38,507 bases of DNA from an uncultured Anaeroplasma sp. (GCA_934216145.1 CAKQBG010000012.1:1-38507), one strand, 5' to 3'; positions 18,175 through 25,743 are shown, counted from the first letter of the stretch. Numbers and translations: made by a program. Notes: generated by a model not told the origin, from the letters alone.

Positions 18175-18681
18175 ATGGATAAGAGATTAAAAAGGTGGAT
18201 GATTATAGGAATGCTTTTAGCTATGGCAGTGGTTGTAAGCTATTTAGAGTCTTTTATTCCTATATTTATTCCTGGTGTTAAATTAGGTTTAGCAAATGCG
18301 ATTATATTAATAATGCTATATGAGTTTAAATGGTATGAAAGTTTTACAGTTGATATTTTAAGAATTCTTGTTGTTTCATTTATTAGGGGTACCTTTTTAA
18401 CTCCAACATTTTGGATGAGCTTTTCTGGTGGTGTTGTTTCTTTTTTGGTTATGTTGTTATTTTCTAGGTTTAAGCTTTTCTCTCCTATTGGAGTTAGTAT
18501 TTTAGGTTCTTTAGCTCATGCGTGTGGTCAGGTTGCAATAGCTATGGTTATGCTTGAATCAATTAATATTTTATATTATTTACCATTTATTATGTTATTG
18601 TCACTTGGTACTGGTATTTTATCAGGTTTTATTAGTAGAAGCTATTTAAAAAGAAGTATTACCTCTAGGTTTATTCGGTAA
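18175..18681 (+). CDS. Gx transporter family protein (Hpre_diP_synt_I)
   Basis: The 168-residue membrane protein has about five helices and the motif SFIPIFIPGVKLGLANAI (about 26-43), diagnostic of the family once annotated as heptaprenyl diphosphate synthase component I. It resembles ECF-type S components. In Listeria a related protein (FmnA) supplies flavin for ApbE-dependent flavinylation, so flavin export is inferred here from the adjacent apbE. Quinone precursor synthesis is the older alternative. Its stop codon lies inside the cre-like palindrome upstream of glnN, and it ends the ten-gene run. Confidence 0.88.
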   Translation: MDKRLKRWMIIGMLLAMAVVVSYLESFIPIFIPGVKLGLANAIILIMLYEFKWYESFTVDILRILVVSFIRGTFLTPTFWMSFSGGVVSFLVMLLFSRFKLFSPIGVSILGSLAHACGQVAIAMVMLESINILYYLPFIMLLSLGTGILSGFISRSYLKRSITSRFIR

Positions 18682-18690
18682 ACGTTTACA
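18677..18690. promoter_or_regulatory. cre-like site (CcpA)
   Basis: GGTAAACGTTTACA matches the catabolite-response consensus TGTAARCGYTTWCW at 13 of 14 positions and contains a perfect 12-bp palindrome (18678-18689). It lies about 25 bp upstream of the glnN -35 box, a position more often used for activation than for repression. CcpA itself is not in the window. Confidence 0.65.
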
Positions 18691-18713
18691 AATTAACTTG
18701 TTATTAATATAAG

Positions 18714-18742
18714 TTGACATTAGAAGGTCTTTTTAGTATATT
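18714..18742 (+). promoter_or_regulatory. Sigma-A promoter of glnN
   Basis: TTGACA (18714-18719), a 17-bp spacer and TATATT (18737-18742). Transcription would start near 18749, at the first base of the leader hairpin. Confidence 0.88.
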
Positions 18743-18749
18743 TATATAC

Positions 18750-18794
18750 GAGCAATGGAGCTCTTAATTTATATTAAACGAATGCAAGGTCGCA
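18750..18794 (+). promoter_or_regulatory. ANTAR-type two-hairpin antitermination leader
   Basis: Hairpin 1 is gagc-AATGGA-gctc (18750-18763) and hairpin 2 is tgc-AAGGTC-gca (18783-18794). Both have six-base loops with A at position 1 and G at position 4, the defining features of RNA targets of ANTAR antiterminators such as EutV and NasR. The first matches AGCAANGGNGCU exactly. Hairpin 2 shares 18786-18794 with the left arm of the terminator, so protein binding would prevent termination. Hairpin 2's stem is only 3 bp, the weak point of the assignment. Confidence 0.72.
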
Positions 18795-18828
18795 AAGGAT
18801 TATTCCTTTTTTGCGGCCTTTTTTTGTT
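18786..18828 (+). terminator. Conditional terminator in the glnN leader
   Basis: aaggtcgcaaagg pairs with the ccttttttgcggcctt arm (one G-U pair), followed by a T run to 18826. It lies after the glnN promoter and before its ribosome site, so it must be overcome for glnN expression. The left arm doubles as hairpin 2 of the ANTAR motif. Confidence 0.88.
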
Positions 18829-18847
18829 TTTAATCAAGGAGAGAAGT

Positions 18848-20950
18848 ATGAAAGATATGTTAGCTGTTTTTGGATCTAAAACATTTGATACCAAAACAAT
18901 GAAGAAAATGCTAAAGCCTGAGACTTTTATTAGTCTACAAAAAACTATTAATGAGGGAATGCCTTTAGATATGAGCATTGTCGATGAGGTGGCTGAGGCT
19001 GTAAAGGAATGGGCACTTATGAATGGTGCGACACATTTCACACATTGGTTTTTACCTTTAACTGGTACACCAGCTGAGAAGCATGATTCATTTTTGGATT
19101 TAGCTGGTAGTGAGATTATTTTAAAATTTAAGGGTAAGAATTTATTACGAGGAGAACCAGATGCCTCAAGCTTCCCTAGTGGTGGATTACGTCAAACTTG
19201 TTCAGCTAGGGGTTATACAATTTGGGATCCGTCAACTCCTATTTTCCTTAAGGAGGATCAAGGACGTACTGTAATGTGTATTCCAACTGTATTCTTAGGC
19301 TATCATGGTGAGGCACTTGATAGAAAGATTCCTTTATTAAGATCACTTAACGCTTTAGATATTGAGGGTAAGAGAGTATTAAAGCTTTTTGGTATTACTA
19401 ATGTTCACAAGGTTTCTTCAACTATAGGTCCTGAGCAGGAATATTTCTTAGTTGATCATGAACTATATAAAAAGAGAGAAGATTTAGTAATGTGTGGTCG
19501 TACTCTATTTGGTAATATTCCTACTAAAAATCAACAAACAGAGGAATGCTATTTCGCACCTATTTCTCCTCGTGTTGCTAGCTTCTTTAAATCTATTAAT
19601 GAGGAGCTTTGGAGTCTTGGTATTACTGCTAAGACTGATCATAATGAGGTAGCACCATCTCAGCATGAAACTGCACCTATTTATTCTTCATCATCAGTTG
19701 GTGCTGATCAAAATATGATTTTAATGGATGCGTTAAGAAGAATGGCTTTAAAGGAGAATATGATGGTATTATTCCATGAAAAGCCATATCAGGGAGTTAA
19801 TGGTAGTGGTAAGCATAATAACTGGTCTATTACTACTGATACAGGTATTAATTTTACTGATCCTACAGATGAACCACATAAAAATCTTTTATTTTTATTG
19901 ACTTTAGCATGTATCGTTAAGGGAGTAGACGAGAATGCTGTATATTTAAGATTAGCTGCATCAGTACCTGGAAATGATTTCCGTTTAGGCGCAAATGAGG
20001 CTCCTCCTGCTATAATTTCTATTTATTTGGGAGATCAACTTGAGGATGTTGTTAATCAAATTATTGATCATGGATATGCTGAAAGCTCTAAGCAGGGTAA
20101 GCTTATTGATTTAGGTATTCCTTCAATTGCGAAGGTTTATGCCGATAATACTGATAGAAACCGTACATCTCCTTTCGCCTTTACAGGAAATAAGTTTGAG
20201 TTCCGTATGGTTGCTTCAAGTGCTTGTATTGCTGAATGTAATACAGCCTTAAATACTATAGTAGCTTCTGAATTTAAGAAGGCTTGTGATATTCTTGAGG
20301 GCTCAAAGGTTTTTGAGCATGACGCAATGGCTTTTATTACTAAAACACTAAGAGAGCATAAGAGAGTTATTTTTAATGGTAATGGTTATAGTGATGAATG
20401 GGTTAAAGAGGCTGAAAAGAGAGGCTTACCTAATGTTAAGACATTCTGTGAGGCTGTTGAATCAATTGTTTATCCAAAGACTATTGAAATATTTGAGGAT
20501 TTACATGTATTAAGTAAAATTGAACTTGAGGCTAGAAGTGAGATTATGTATGAATCATATATTAACGCTAAAGATATTGAAGCTAAGACAGCGTTAGATA
20601 TGGTTAAGCAACAATATTTACCAGCTGTTAGAAAATATATTGCTGATTTATTAGATCAGGCTGAAAAGGTTAGAGTTTCTAATAAGGGAGCTAATTTGAA
20701 TGCTTATTTTAATCCATCTAATGAAGCCTTTGGGTTATTAGAGGAAGCAACAGAATATGCTGGATTACTTGAAAGCGCCTTGAATCAGGTTAGTAAGATT
20801 GAAGGAGCTAAGGCTAAGGCCTTTGGATATAAGGATTTAGTTACTCCATTAATTGAAAAGCTTCGTAAGCCTATTGATTCACTTGAGCTTATTGTTGATA
20901 AGGCTTATTGGCCTGTTCCAAGCTATGCTGATTTAATGTTTGAGGTATAA
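18848..20950 (+). CDS. glnN: Type III glutamine synthetase
   Basis: It makes glutamine from glutamate, ammonia and ATP. The 700-residue product has GSIII length and motifs: THWFLPLTGTPAEKHDSF near the N terminus, GPEQEYFLVD (metal-binding Glu residues), TDHNEVAPSQHETAP, NGSGKHNNWS and DRNRTSPFAFTGNKFEFRM. The frame extends upstream to 18755, but the start is ATG 18848 after an aaggagag site, since the upstream codons overlap the leader terminator. It is controlled by a cre-like site, a strong promoter and the ANTAR-type leader. It is followed by its own terminator and then the type I enzyme. Confidence 0.97.
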   Translation: MKDMLAVFGSKTFDTKTMKKMLKPETFISLQKTINEGMPLDMSIVDEVAEAVKEWALMNGATHFTHWFLPLTGTPAEKHDSFLDLAGSEIILKFKGKNLLRGEPDASSFPSGGLRQTCSARGYTIWDPSTPIFLKEDQGRTVMCIPTVFLGYHGEALDRKIPLLRSLNALDIEGKRVLKLFGITNVHKVSSTIGPEQEYFLVDHELYKKREDLVMCGRTLFGNIPTKNQQTEECYFAPISPRVASFFKSINEELWSLGITAKTDHNEVAPSQHETAPIYSSSSVGADQNMILMDALRRMALKENMMVLFHEKPYQGVNGSGKHNNWSITTDTGINFTDPTDEPHKNLLFLLTLACIVKGVDENAVYLRLAASVPGNDFRLGANEAPPAIISIYLGDQLEDVVNQIIDHGYAESSKQGKLIDLGIPSIAKVYADNTDRNRTSPFAFTGNKFEFRMVASSACIAECNTALNTIVASEFKKACDILEGSKVFEHDAMAFITKTLREHKRVIFNGNGYSDEWVKEAEKRGLPNVKTFCEAVESIVYPKTIEIFEDLHVLSKIELEARSEIMYESYINAKDIEAKTALDMVKQQYLPAVRKYIADLLDQAEKVRVSNKGANLNAYFNPSNEAFGLLEEATEYAGLLESALNQVSKIEGAKAKAFGYKDLVTPLIEKLRKPIDSLELIVDKAYWPVPSYADLMFEV

Positions 20951-20956
20951 AATTTT

Positions 20957-20990
20957 AAAGAATGACATGAAAATTGTCATTCTTTATTTC
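20957..20990 (+). terminator. Terminator of glnN
   Basis: aaagaatgaca-tgaaaat-tgtcattcttt followed by a T-rich stretch. Confidence 0.9.
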
Positions 20991-21013
20991 TTTATTTTAT
21001 ATTATTAATAAGA

Positions 21014-21019
21014 TATAAT
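21014..21019 (+). promoter_or_regulatory. -10 box of glnA
   Basis: TATAAT lies 33 bp upstream of the glnA start codon, just after the glnN terminator. The -35 region (tttatt at 20991-20996) is weak. No GlnR/TnrA-type site (TGTNAN7TNACA) was seen. Confidence 0.5.
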
Positions 21020-21051
21020 ATAAGATAGTATGAAAGGTAAGGTAGTTATAG

Positions 21052-22401
21052 ATGAGTTATTCAAAGGATGATATTCGTCGTATTTGTAAAGAAGAAAATA
21101 TTCGTTATATTCGTATGATGTTTACAGATATGATGGGTACAATTAAGAATGTTGAGATTCCAGTAACCAGACTTGAGGATGCGTTAGATAACATGGTTAT
21201 GTTTGATGGTTCTTCAATTGAGGGCTTTGTTAGAATTTATGAAGCAGATATGTTTTTACATCCTGATTTAGATACGTTTTTAGTTTTAAGCTGGGAAAAT
21301 ACAGCTTATGGTAATGTTGCGAGATTTATTTGTGATGTTTATCGTCCTGGTAAGAATGGAGAGCATATTCCCTTTGAAGGAGATCCTCGTGGAGTTTTAA
21401 AGAGAAATTTAGTATCTATGCGTAAGCTAGGGTATAAGGCCTTTAATTGTGGTATTGAGCCTGAATTCTTTTTATTTAAGCTAAATGACAAGGGAGAACC
21501 AACTCTAGAATTTAATGACCATGGTGGATATTTTGATTTAGCCCCAGTCGATAGTGCTGAGGATTGTAGAAGAGATATAGTATTAGAGCTTCAAAAGATA
21601 GGCTTTACAATTGAGGCAGCTCATCATGAGGTTTCAACAGGTCAGCATGAAATTAATTTCCATTTTAATTCTGCAGTTGAGGCCTGTGATAGCGTTCAAA
21701 CATTTAAGCTTGTTGTTAAAAATATTGCGAGACGTCATGGACTTCATGCAACCTTTATGCCAAAGCCTGTAGAGGGTATTAATGGTAGTGGTATGCATAT
21801 TAATTGCTCATTATTAACAAATGATAATAAAAATGCCTTTTATGATAAAAGAACAGATAATCAATTAAGTGATATTGCGAATAAATGGATATCTGGTATA
21901 TTAGCTCACGCTAAGGGCTTTTGCTTAATTACAAATCCTATTGTTAATTCCTATAAGAGAATAGTTCCTGGCTTTGAAGCCCCATGCTATATATCATGGA
22001 GTGATTCTAATCGTTCTACAATGATTCGTATTCCTGCTGCCCGTGGTAATAAAACAAGAACAGAGATTAGAAATGCGGATGTTTCGGCTAATCCTTATTT
22101 AGCTATAGCTGCTATATTAAGAGCAGGATTAGATGGTATTTTAGGTAATTGTCCTATGATAGCGCCTATTTATGAGAATTTATATGCTTTAGATGAAGAA
22201 GGAAGAAAGTCTTTAGGTGTTGAAGCTTTACCATCAAGCCTAGAAGAAGCTATCAATGAATTTAAAAAAGACCCAATTATTTTAGATGCGATGGGAGAGC
22301 ATACTGTTAATAAAATGATTGAAGCAAAGACCATTGAATGGAATGAATATCGTAGACATGTTTCGGAATGGGAAATAGAAAGATATTTTAAAAGATATTA
22401 A
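21052..22401 (+). CDS. glnA: Type I glutamine synthetase
   Basis: It catalyses ATP-dependent glutamine synthesis as a dodecamer. The 449-residue product has the GSI-alpha length and motifs: FTDMMGTIKNVEIP, DGSSIEGFVRIYEADM, FFLFKL metal region, NGSGMHINCSL, and IRIPAARGNKTRTEIRNADV. The region where GSI-beta enzymes carry the adenylylated Tyr reads ENLYALDEEGRKSLG, the alpha-type sequence, so feedback inhibition is expected instead of adenylylation. The start at ATG 21052 follows an aaggtaaggt site. It forms a tandem pair with glnN, each with its own transcription signals. Confidence 0.97.
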   Translation: MSYSKDDIRRICKEENIRYIRMMFTDMMGTIKNVEIPVTRLEDALDNMVMFDGSSIEGFVRIYEADMFLHPDLDTFLVLSWENTAYGNVARFICDVYRPGKNGEHIPFEGDPRGVLKRNLVSMRKLGYKAFNCGIEPEFFLFKLNDKGEPTLEFNDHGGYFDLAPVDSAEDCRRDIVLELQKIGFTIEAAHHEVSTGQHEINFHFNSAVEACDSVQTFKLVVKNIARRHGLHATFMPKPVEGINGSGMHINCSLLTNDNKNAFYDKRTDNQLSDIANKWISGILAHAKGFCLITNPIVNSYKRIVPGFEAPCYISWSDSNRSTMIRIPAARGNKTRTEIRNADVSANPYLAIAAILRAGLDGILGNCPMIAPIYENLYALDEEGRKSLGVEALPSSLEEAINEFKKDPIILDAMGEHTVNKMIEAKTIEWNEYRRHVSEWEIERYFKRY

Positions 22402-22406
22402 TTATT

Positions 22407-22432
22407 AATAGCACTTCGGTGCTATTTTTTTT
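22407..22432 (+). terminator. Terminator of glnA (UUCG loop)
   Basis: aatagcac-ttcg-gtgctatt followed by T8. It has a stable tetraloop hairpin. Confidence 0.95.
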
Positions 22433-22462
22433 GTTTTAGCATATACTTATAATGGTGATTTC

Positions 22463-23698
22463 ATGGATTCTATCATAGTAGAGCCTTCGGTATTAAAGGG
22501 GAAGGTTAGGATTTCTGGTAGTAAAAATGCTAGTTTACCTATAATATGTGCATCATTATTAATTGATGAGGTATCTTTAATAGATGTACCTAGAATAAAG
22601 GATATTGAAATATTATTAGATATATTAAAGAAGCTTAATTGTAGTATTAGGTGGAAGCATAATAGGCTTTATATAAATAGTAAGAATATTATTTATAAGC
22701 CATTAACAATAGAAAATATTTCCTTAATAAGAGGCTCATATTATTTAATACCTATAATGCTATATCTATTTAATAGATGTGAAATAGCTTATCCTGGAGG
22801 CTGTAGCTTTGATTCTAGACCAATTGATTTACATATTGAGTTATTTAGAAGCTTAGGATATTTAGTTGATGTTAAAGAGAATTCTATTATATTTACTCAA
22901 AAGGAAAAAATAAAAAAAATAAGCTATTCTATTCCGAGATTAAGTGTTGGAGCGAGTATTAATGCGATATTAGGAGCCTTAAGCTTTGATTATATTGTTT
23001 TAGATGGATTAAATATTGAGCCTGAGGGAAGAAGCGTTATTAGCTTTTTAAAAAATATAGGATTTGATATTATGGCAATAGGAGGAAGATGTATTTTTAA
23101 ATCTTCAAGACCTAAAGTATTAAAATATAGCTATAGAATTATTCCTGATAGAATGGAAATGATGACTTATATAGTTATGGGGTTATTATGTGGAAAAGTA
23201 AAGCTATTTAATATTGATTATAATCAAATTAGATATCCAGTTGATTTATTAATTAAGCATGGCTACAAAATAGATATTAATAAAGATAATATTATTTCTT
23301 ATAAATCAAGAGGAGAAGCTTTTGATATTGAAACAAGTGAATATCCTTTATTACCAACTGATATGCAACCATTATTAGGAGTATTATCATTATTTAGTAG
23401 AGGATATGGTAAAATAGTAGATAATATATATCCTTCAAGAATTCAATTATATAAAGAATTGAATAAAATTGCTAATATAAATATTATTGGTAATAGTGTT
23501 TATTATATAGGGAGTGATTATTTAGCTACTTCAACAGTTAAAGCAAATGATTTAAGAAATGCGGCAGGATTATTTTTATATTCATTAAAATCAGGTGGTA
23601 CTATTTTGAATTATAAGATTATTGAACGTGGATATCAGGATTTTTATAAAAAAATTAAATATTTAGGTGCTAAAATAACTATAAATTCAAAAAAATAA
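22463..23698 (+). CDS. murA: UDP-GlcNAc enolpyruvyl transferase, MurA paralogue
   Basis: It performs the first committed step of peptidoglycan synthesis. The 411-residue product keeps the MurA key residues: SGSKNASLP (Lys and Asn of the UDP-GlcNAc site), IRGSYY (Arg91 equivalent), the PGGC loop with the fosfomycin-target Cys and SRPIDLH, LPTDMQPLL (catalytic Asp), and the closing RGYQD. It is slightly short, and the loop after the Cys (SFD instead of AIG) is divergent, so it may be the second copy (MurA2/MurZ type). This fits its place before rpmE and tdk, as in Bacillus. No separate -35 is visible. Confidence 0.9.
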   Translation: MDSIIVEPSVLKGKVRISGSKNASLPIICASLLIDEVSLIDVPRIKDIEILLDILKKLNCSIRWKHNRLYINSKNIIYKPLTIENISLIRGSYYLIPIMLYLFNRCEIAYPGGCSFDSRPIDLHIELFRSLGYLVDVKENSIIFTQKEKIKKISYSIPRLSVGASINAILGALSFDYIVLDGLNIEPEGRSVISFLKNIGFDIMAIGGRCIFKSSRPKVLKYSYRIIPDRMEMMTYIVMGLLCGKVKLFNIDYNQIRYPVDLLIKHGYKIDINKDNIISYKSRGEAFDIETSEYPLLPTDMQPLLGVLSLFSRGYGKIVDNIYPSRIQLYKELNKIANINIIGNSVYYIGSDYLATSTVKANDLRNAAGLFLYSLKSGGTILNYKIIERGYQDFYKKIKYLGAKITINSKK

Positions 23699-23740
23699 AA
23701 AAGTTTTGTGTTTCATCAAAATTAAAATAATAAATATTAT

Positions 23741-24264
23741 GGTTGTGTCAAAATAAATTGGGCTCTTTCATGTCGGTTTAAAAATAGCTAATAATATAGT
23801 ATTATTATTAGTATAAAAAGGTAATAAGTATGCAAGATTATATAGATATGATTAGTAATAATTTAAAATATATTTTAAAGACTGAAGACGAAAATTCTAT
23901 TACATTTTTAGTAGAATCAAAGGTTGAATGTTTAGTATGTCTCTATTGTGGACAAATTTCAACAAGATGTCATTTTAAATATAAGAATCATTTGATGATT
24001 TACCATTAAATAATCAAAAGGTTACGATTGAAATTTATAATAGAAAAATGTTTTGTGATAATGATAATTGTTATCATAAAACATTTATTGAAATATATGA
24101 TTTTATTAATGGTGTTTAAGCTGCCGTAAATAAACTGAAATTGGTAAAAAGAATTATGTATGGCCGCTATAGTTTTGATTTACTTAAATTCAAAGTAATG
24201 AGACTTGAATTAATAAGACATAACAACTAGTATTTGAAAGAGCCTAATGTATTTTGACACAATC
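23741..24264 (+). mobile_element. Shrunken ISL3-family element
   Basis: The 524-bp element is bounded by 30-bp inverted repeats at 23741-23770 and 24235-24264 that match at 27 of 30 positions (ends GGTTGTGTCAAAATA and GATTGTGTCAAAATA). It encloses the two ends of an ISL3 transposase with the middle deleted, so it is non-autonomous. No 8-bp target duplication was found: the flanks are aatattat and aggaaata. A full ISL3 copy is expected to be about 1.3-1.5 kb. Confidence 0.82.
23830..24230 (+). pseudogene. ISL3 transposase, frameshifted and internally deleted
   Basis: ATG 23830 opens the zinc-binding N-terminal region (VECLVCLYCGQISTRCHFKY). A frameshift near 24000 is needed to continue into NRKMFCDNDNCYHKTF, which supplies the second cysteine group. 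After a stop near 24118 the sequence jumps to the family's C terminus, KLVKRIMYGRYSFDLLKFKV, ending at TAG 24228-24230. The catalytic DDE core is missing, so it is inactive. Confidence 0.8.
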
Positions 24265-24292
24265 AGGAAATACAAAAAAATTAAAAAAGGTA

Positions 24293-24321
24293 TTGTCAAA
24301 ACATAATTAGTATGTTAAAAT
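24293..24321 (+). promoter_or_regulatory. Promoter of rpmE
   Basis: TTGTCA (24293-24298), a 17-bp spacer and TAAAAT (24316-24321). It begins 29 bp after the ISL3 right repeat, so rpmE has its own promoter unaffected by the element. Confidence 0.8.
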
Positions 24322-24335
24322 ATCTTGTAAACTTT

Positions 24336-24352
24336 CTATGACTTGGTCATGG
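24336..24352 (+). promoter_or_regulatory. Hairpin in the rpmE leader next to the ribosome site
   Basis: ctatgac-ttg-gtcatgg forms a 7-bp stem (one G-U pair) ending just before the ggaagga ribosome site. Ribosomal-protein leaders of this form often mediate autoregulation. No published L31 motif was matched from memory. Confidence 0.4.
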
Positions 24353-24373
24353 CGGAAGGAGTGTAATGTAGAC

Positions 24374-24580
24374 ATGAAAAGCGGAATTCATCCAAATTAT
24401 AAGACAATTACTGTAACTTGTACTACATGCGGTAGCACATTTGAATCTGGTTCTGTATTAGACGAGATTCGTGTTGATACTTGTTCAAATTGTCATCCAT
24501 TCTTCACTGGTAAGCAAGTATTTACTCAGGCAGATGGACGCGTTGAAAAGTTCAATAAGCGCTACGGCTTAAAGAAGTAA
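24374..24580 (+). CDS. rpmE: 50S ribosomal protein L31 (zinc-binding form)
   Basis: It is a component of the 50S subunit bridging to the 30S head. The 68-residue product has the zinc-containing type: C16, C19, C37 and C40 in CTTC and CSNC, with HPFFTGKQ after the second pair. ATG 24374 is chosen because MKSGIHPNY is the conserved start; upstream codons from 24338 lie in the leader hairpin. A ribosome site (aaggag, 24356-24361) is 12 nt away, which is long. Its own promoter and terminator are present. Confidence 0.96.
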   Translation: MKSGIHPNYKTITVTCTTCGSTFESGSVLDEIRVDTCSNCHPFFTGKQVFTQADGRVEKFNKRYGLKK

Positions 24581-24593
24581 TAATAGTAATAAT

Positions 24594-24618
24594 AAAAGCC
24601 CTTTTGGGCTTTTTTTTC
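24594..24618 (+). terminator. Terminator of rpmE
   Basis: aaaagccc-tttt-gggctttt followed by a T run. Confidence 0.95.
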
Positions 24619-24629
24619 TTGTTTTATTA

Positions 24630-24638
24630 TGCTATAAT
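24630..24638 (+). promoter_or_regulatory. Extended -10 promoter of tdk-tadA
   Basis: TGCTATAAT is an extended -10 with only a T-rich -35 region, 37 bp upstream of tdk. Confidence 0.55.
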
Positions 24639-24674
24639 TCGCTATGTACTATTAAAAAAACGAGGAGAATTATA

Positions 24675-25265
24675 ATGCAATATAATGTAGGTAAGAAAGG
24701 CTTTATTGAGGTAATCACTGGGCCAATGTTTGCTGGAAAGACTGAAGAACTAATCAGAAGAGTTAAGAGAATGGAATATGCTCATAAGAATTATGTTATC
24801 TTCAAGCCAGCTATTGATAATAGATATTCAGAGTCTGAAATTGTAAGTCATAACAAGAAGGCTCTACATGCAATAAATATTTCTCATGGTAGCGATATTA
24901 GAAGGCATTTAAAGGAAAATACTCAGGCTATAGTTATTGATGAGGTTCAATTTTTTGATGAGAGTATGCTGAAGTATGTTATGGAATTTGCTGAAGAGGG
25001 ATATAGAGTAATTTGTGCAGGCTTAGATACTGACTTTAGAGGTGAGCCTTTTGGTATTATTGGACAAATTATGGCAGTAGCTGAGAGTGTTACTAAGCTT
25101 ACAGCTATTTGTAGTGTTTGTGGAGAAAGCGCAACAAGAACTCAAAGAATTATTGATGGTAAGCCAGCATATTATAATGATCCAACAATTTTAGTTGGAG
25201 CAAATGATTCATATGAGGCTAGATGTAGAAGCTGTCATATAGTTTTATTCGATAATGAGAAGTGA
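24675..25265 (+). CDS. tdk: Thymidine kinase
   Basis: It phosphorylates thymidine to dTMP in pyrimidine salvage. The 196-residue type II kinase has P-loop GPMFAGKT (16-23), the catalytic Glu90 in VIDEVQFF, a lid with TAICSVCG (C146, C149), and a second zinc pair CRSC (C184, C187). A gaggag site precedes ATG 24675. It overlaps tadA by 11 nt. The murA-rpmE-tdk order resembles that of Bacillus. Confidence 0.96.
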   Translation: MQYNVGKKGFIEVITGPMFAGKTEELIRRVKRMEYAHKNYVIFKPAIDNRYSESEIVSHNKKALHAINISHGSDIRRHLKENTQAIVIDEVQFFDESMLKYVMEFAEEGYRVICAGLDTDFRGEPFGIIGQIMAVAESVTKLTAICSVCGESATRTQRIIDGKPAYYNDPTILVGANDSYEARCRSCHIVLFDNEK

Positions 25266-25722
25266 TGAATATTATATAAAGGAAGCTTTAAAGGAGGCTC
25301 ATAAGGCTTATTTGATTGATGAGGTACCTATTGGGTGCGTTATTGTTAAGGATGATAAAATTATAGCTAGGGGCTATAATAAAAGAGAAAAGCTTGAATC
25401 ATCATTAGCTCATGCTGAGGTTATCGCAATAAAAAAAGCTTGTAAAAGACTAGAGTCATGGAGACTTGAAGGATGTACTATGTATATTACACTAGAGCCT
25501 TGTGTAATGTGTGGTGGAGCGATTATTCAATCAAGGATTCCTAGAGTAGTTTATGGAGCTTATGATTATCGATTTGGAGTCCATAAAAGCAAAATTAATT
25601 TATTTGATGTTTCCTTTAATCATACAGTAGATATTAGTGGTGGAGTATTAGTAGAGGAATGTTCTAAACTAATTAGTGATTTTTTTAAGGAGCTTAGAAA
25701 TAAAAAACTTGAAAATAAATAA
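25255..25722 (+). CDS. tadA: tRNA-specific adenosine deaminase TadA
   Basis: It converts A34 to inosine in tRNA-Arg(ACG), allowing decoding of CGN codons. The 155-residue zinc enzyme has HAE (53-55) and PCVMC (82-86), with EVPIGCVIV at the start and SRIPRVVYGAYD after the zinc site. It starts inside tdk at ATG 25255, and no ribosome site is evident, so translation is probably coupled. The ffs promoter lies within its last codons. Neighbouring ffs is a common Firmicutes arrangement. Confidence 0.94.
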   Translation: MRSDEYYIKEALKEAHKAYLIDEVPIGCVIVKDDKIIARGYNKREKLESSLAHAEVIAIKKACKRLESWRLEGCTMYITLEPCVMCGGAIIQSRIPRVVYGAYDYRFGVHKSKINLFDVSFNHTVDISGGVLVEECSKLISDFFKELRNKKLENK

Positions 25723-25737
25723 GTGTTATGTTAGAAT
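25709..25737 (+). promoter_or_regulatory. Promoter of the SRP RNA gene
   Basis: TTGAAA (25709-25714), a 17-bp spacer and TAGAAT (25732-25737), overlapping the end of tadA. It sets transcription start near 25744. Confidence 0.75.
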
Positions 25738-25743
25738 AACAAT

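Noticed and set aside
18755..18847. N-terminal 31 residues added to glutamine synthetase III
   Set aside because: They are a translation of the leader hairpins and terminator. ATG 18848 has the aaggagag site and the family start.
18682..18848. T-box or glutamine riboswitch in the glnN leader
   Set aside because: No T-box AGGGUGGNACCGCG sequence and no glutamine-aptamer core is present. The two short hexaloop hairpins fit the ANTAR motif better.
22448..22453. TATAAT just before murA as a promoter
   Set aside because: It lies 9 bp from the start codon and overlaps the ribosome site, with only a T tract at -35, so it cannot be trusted as a normal promoter.
23733..24272. 8-bp target duplication around the ISL3 remnant
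   Set aside because: The flanks aatattat and aggaaata do not match, so no duplication is claimed.
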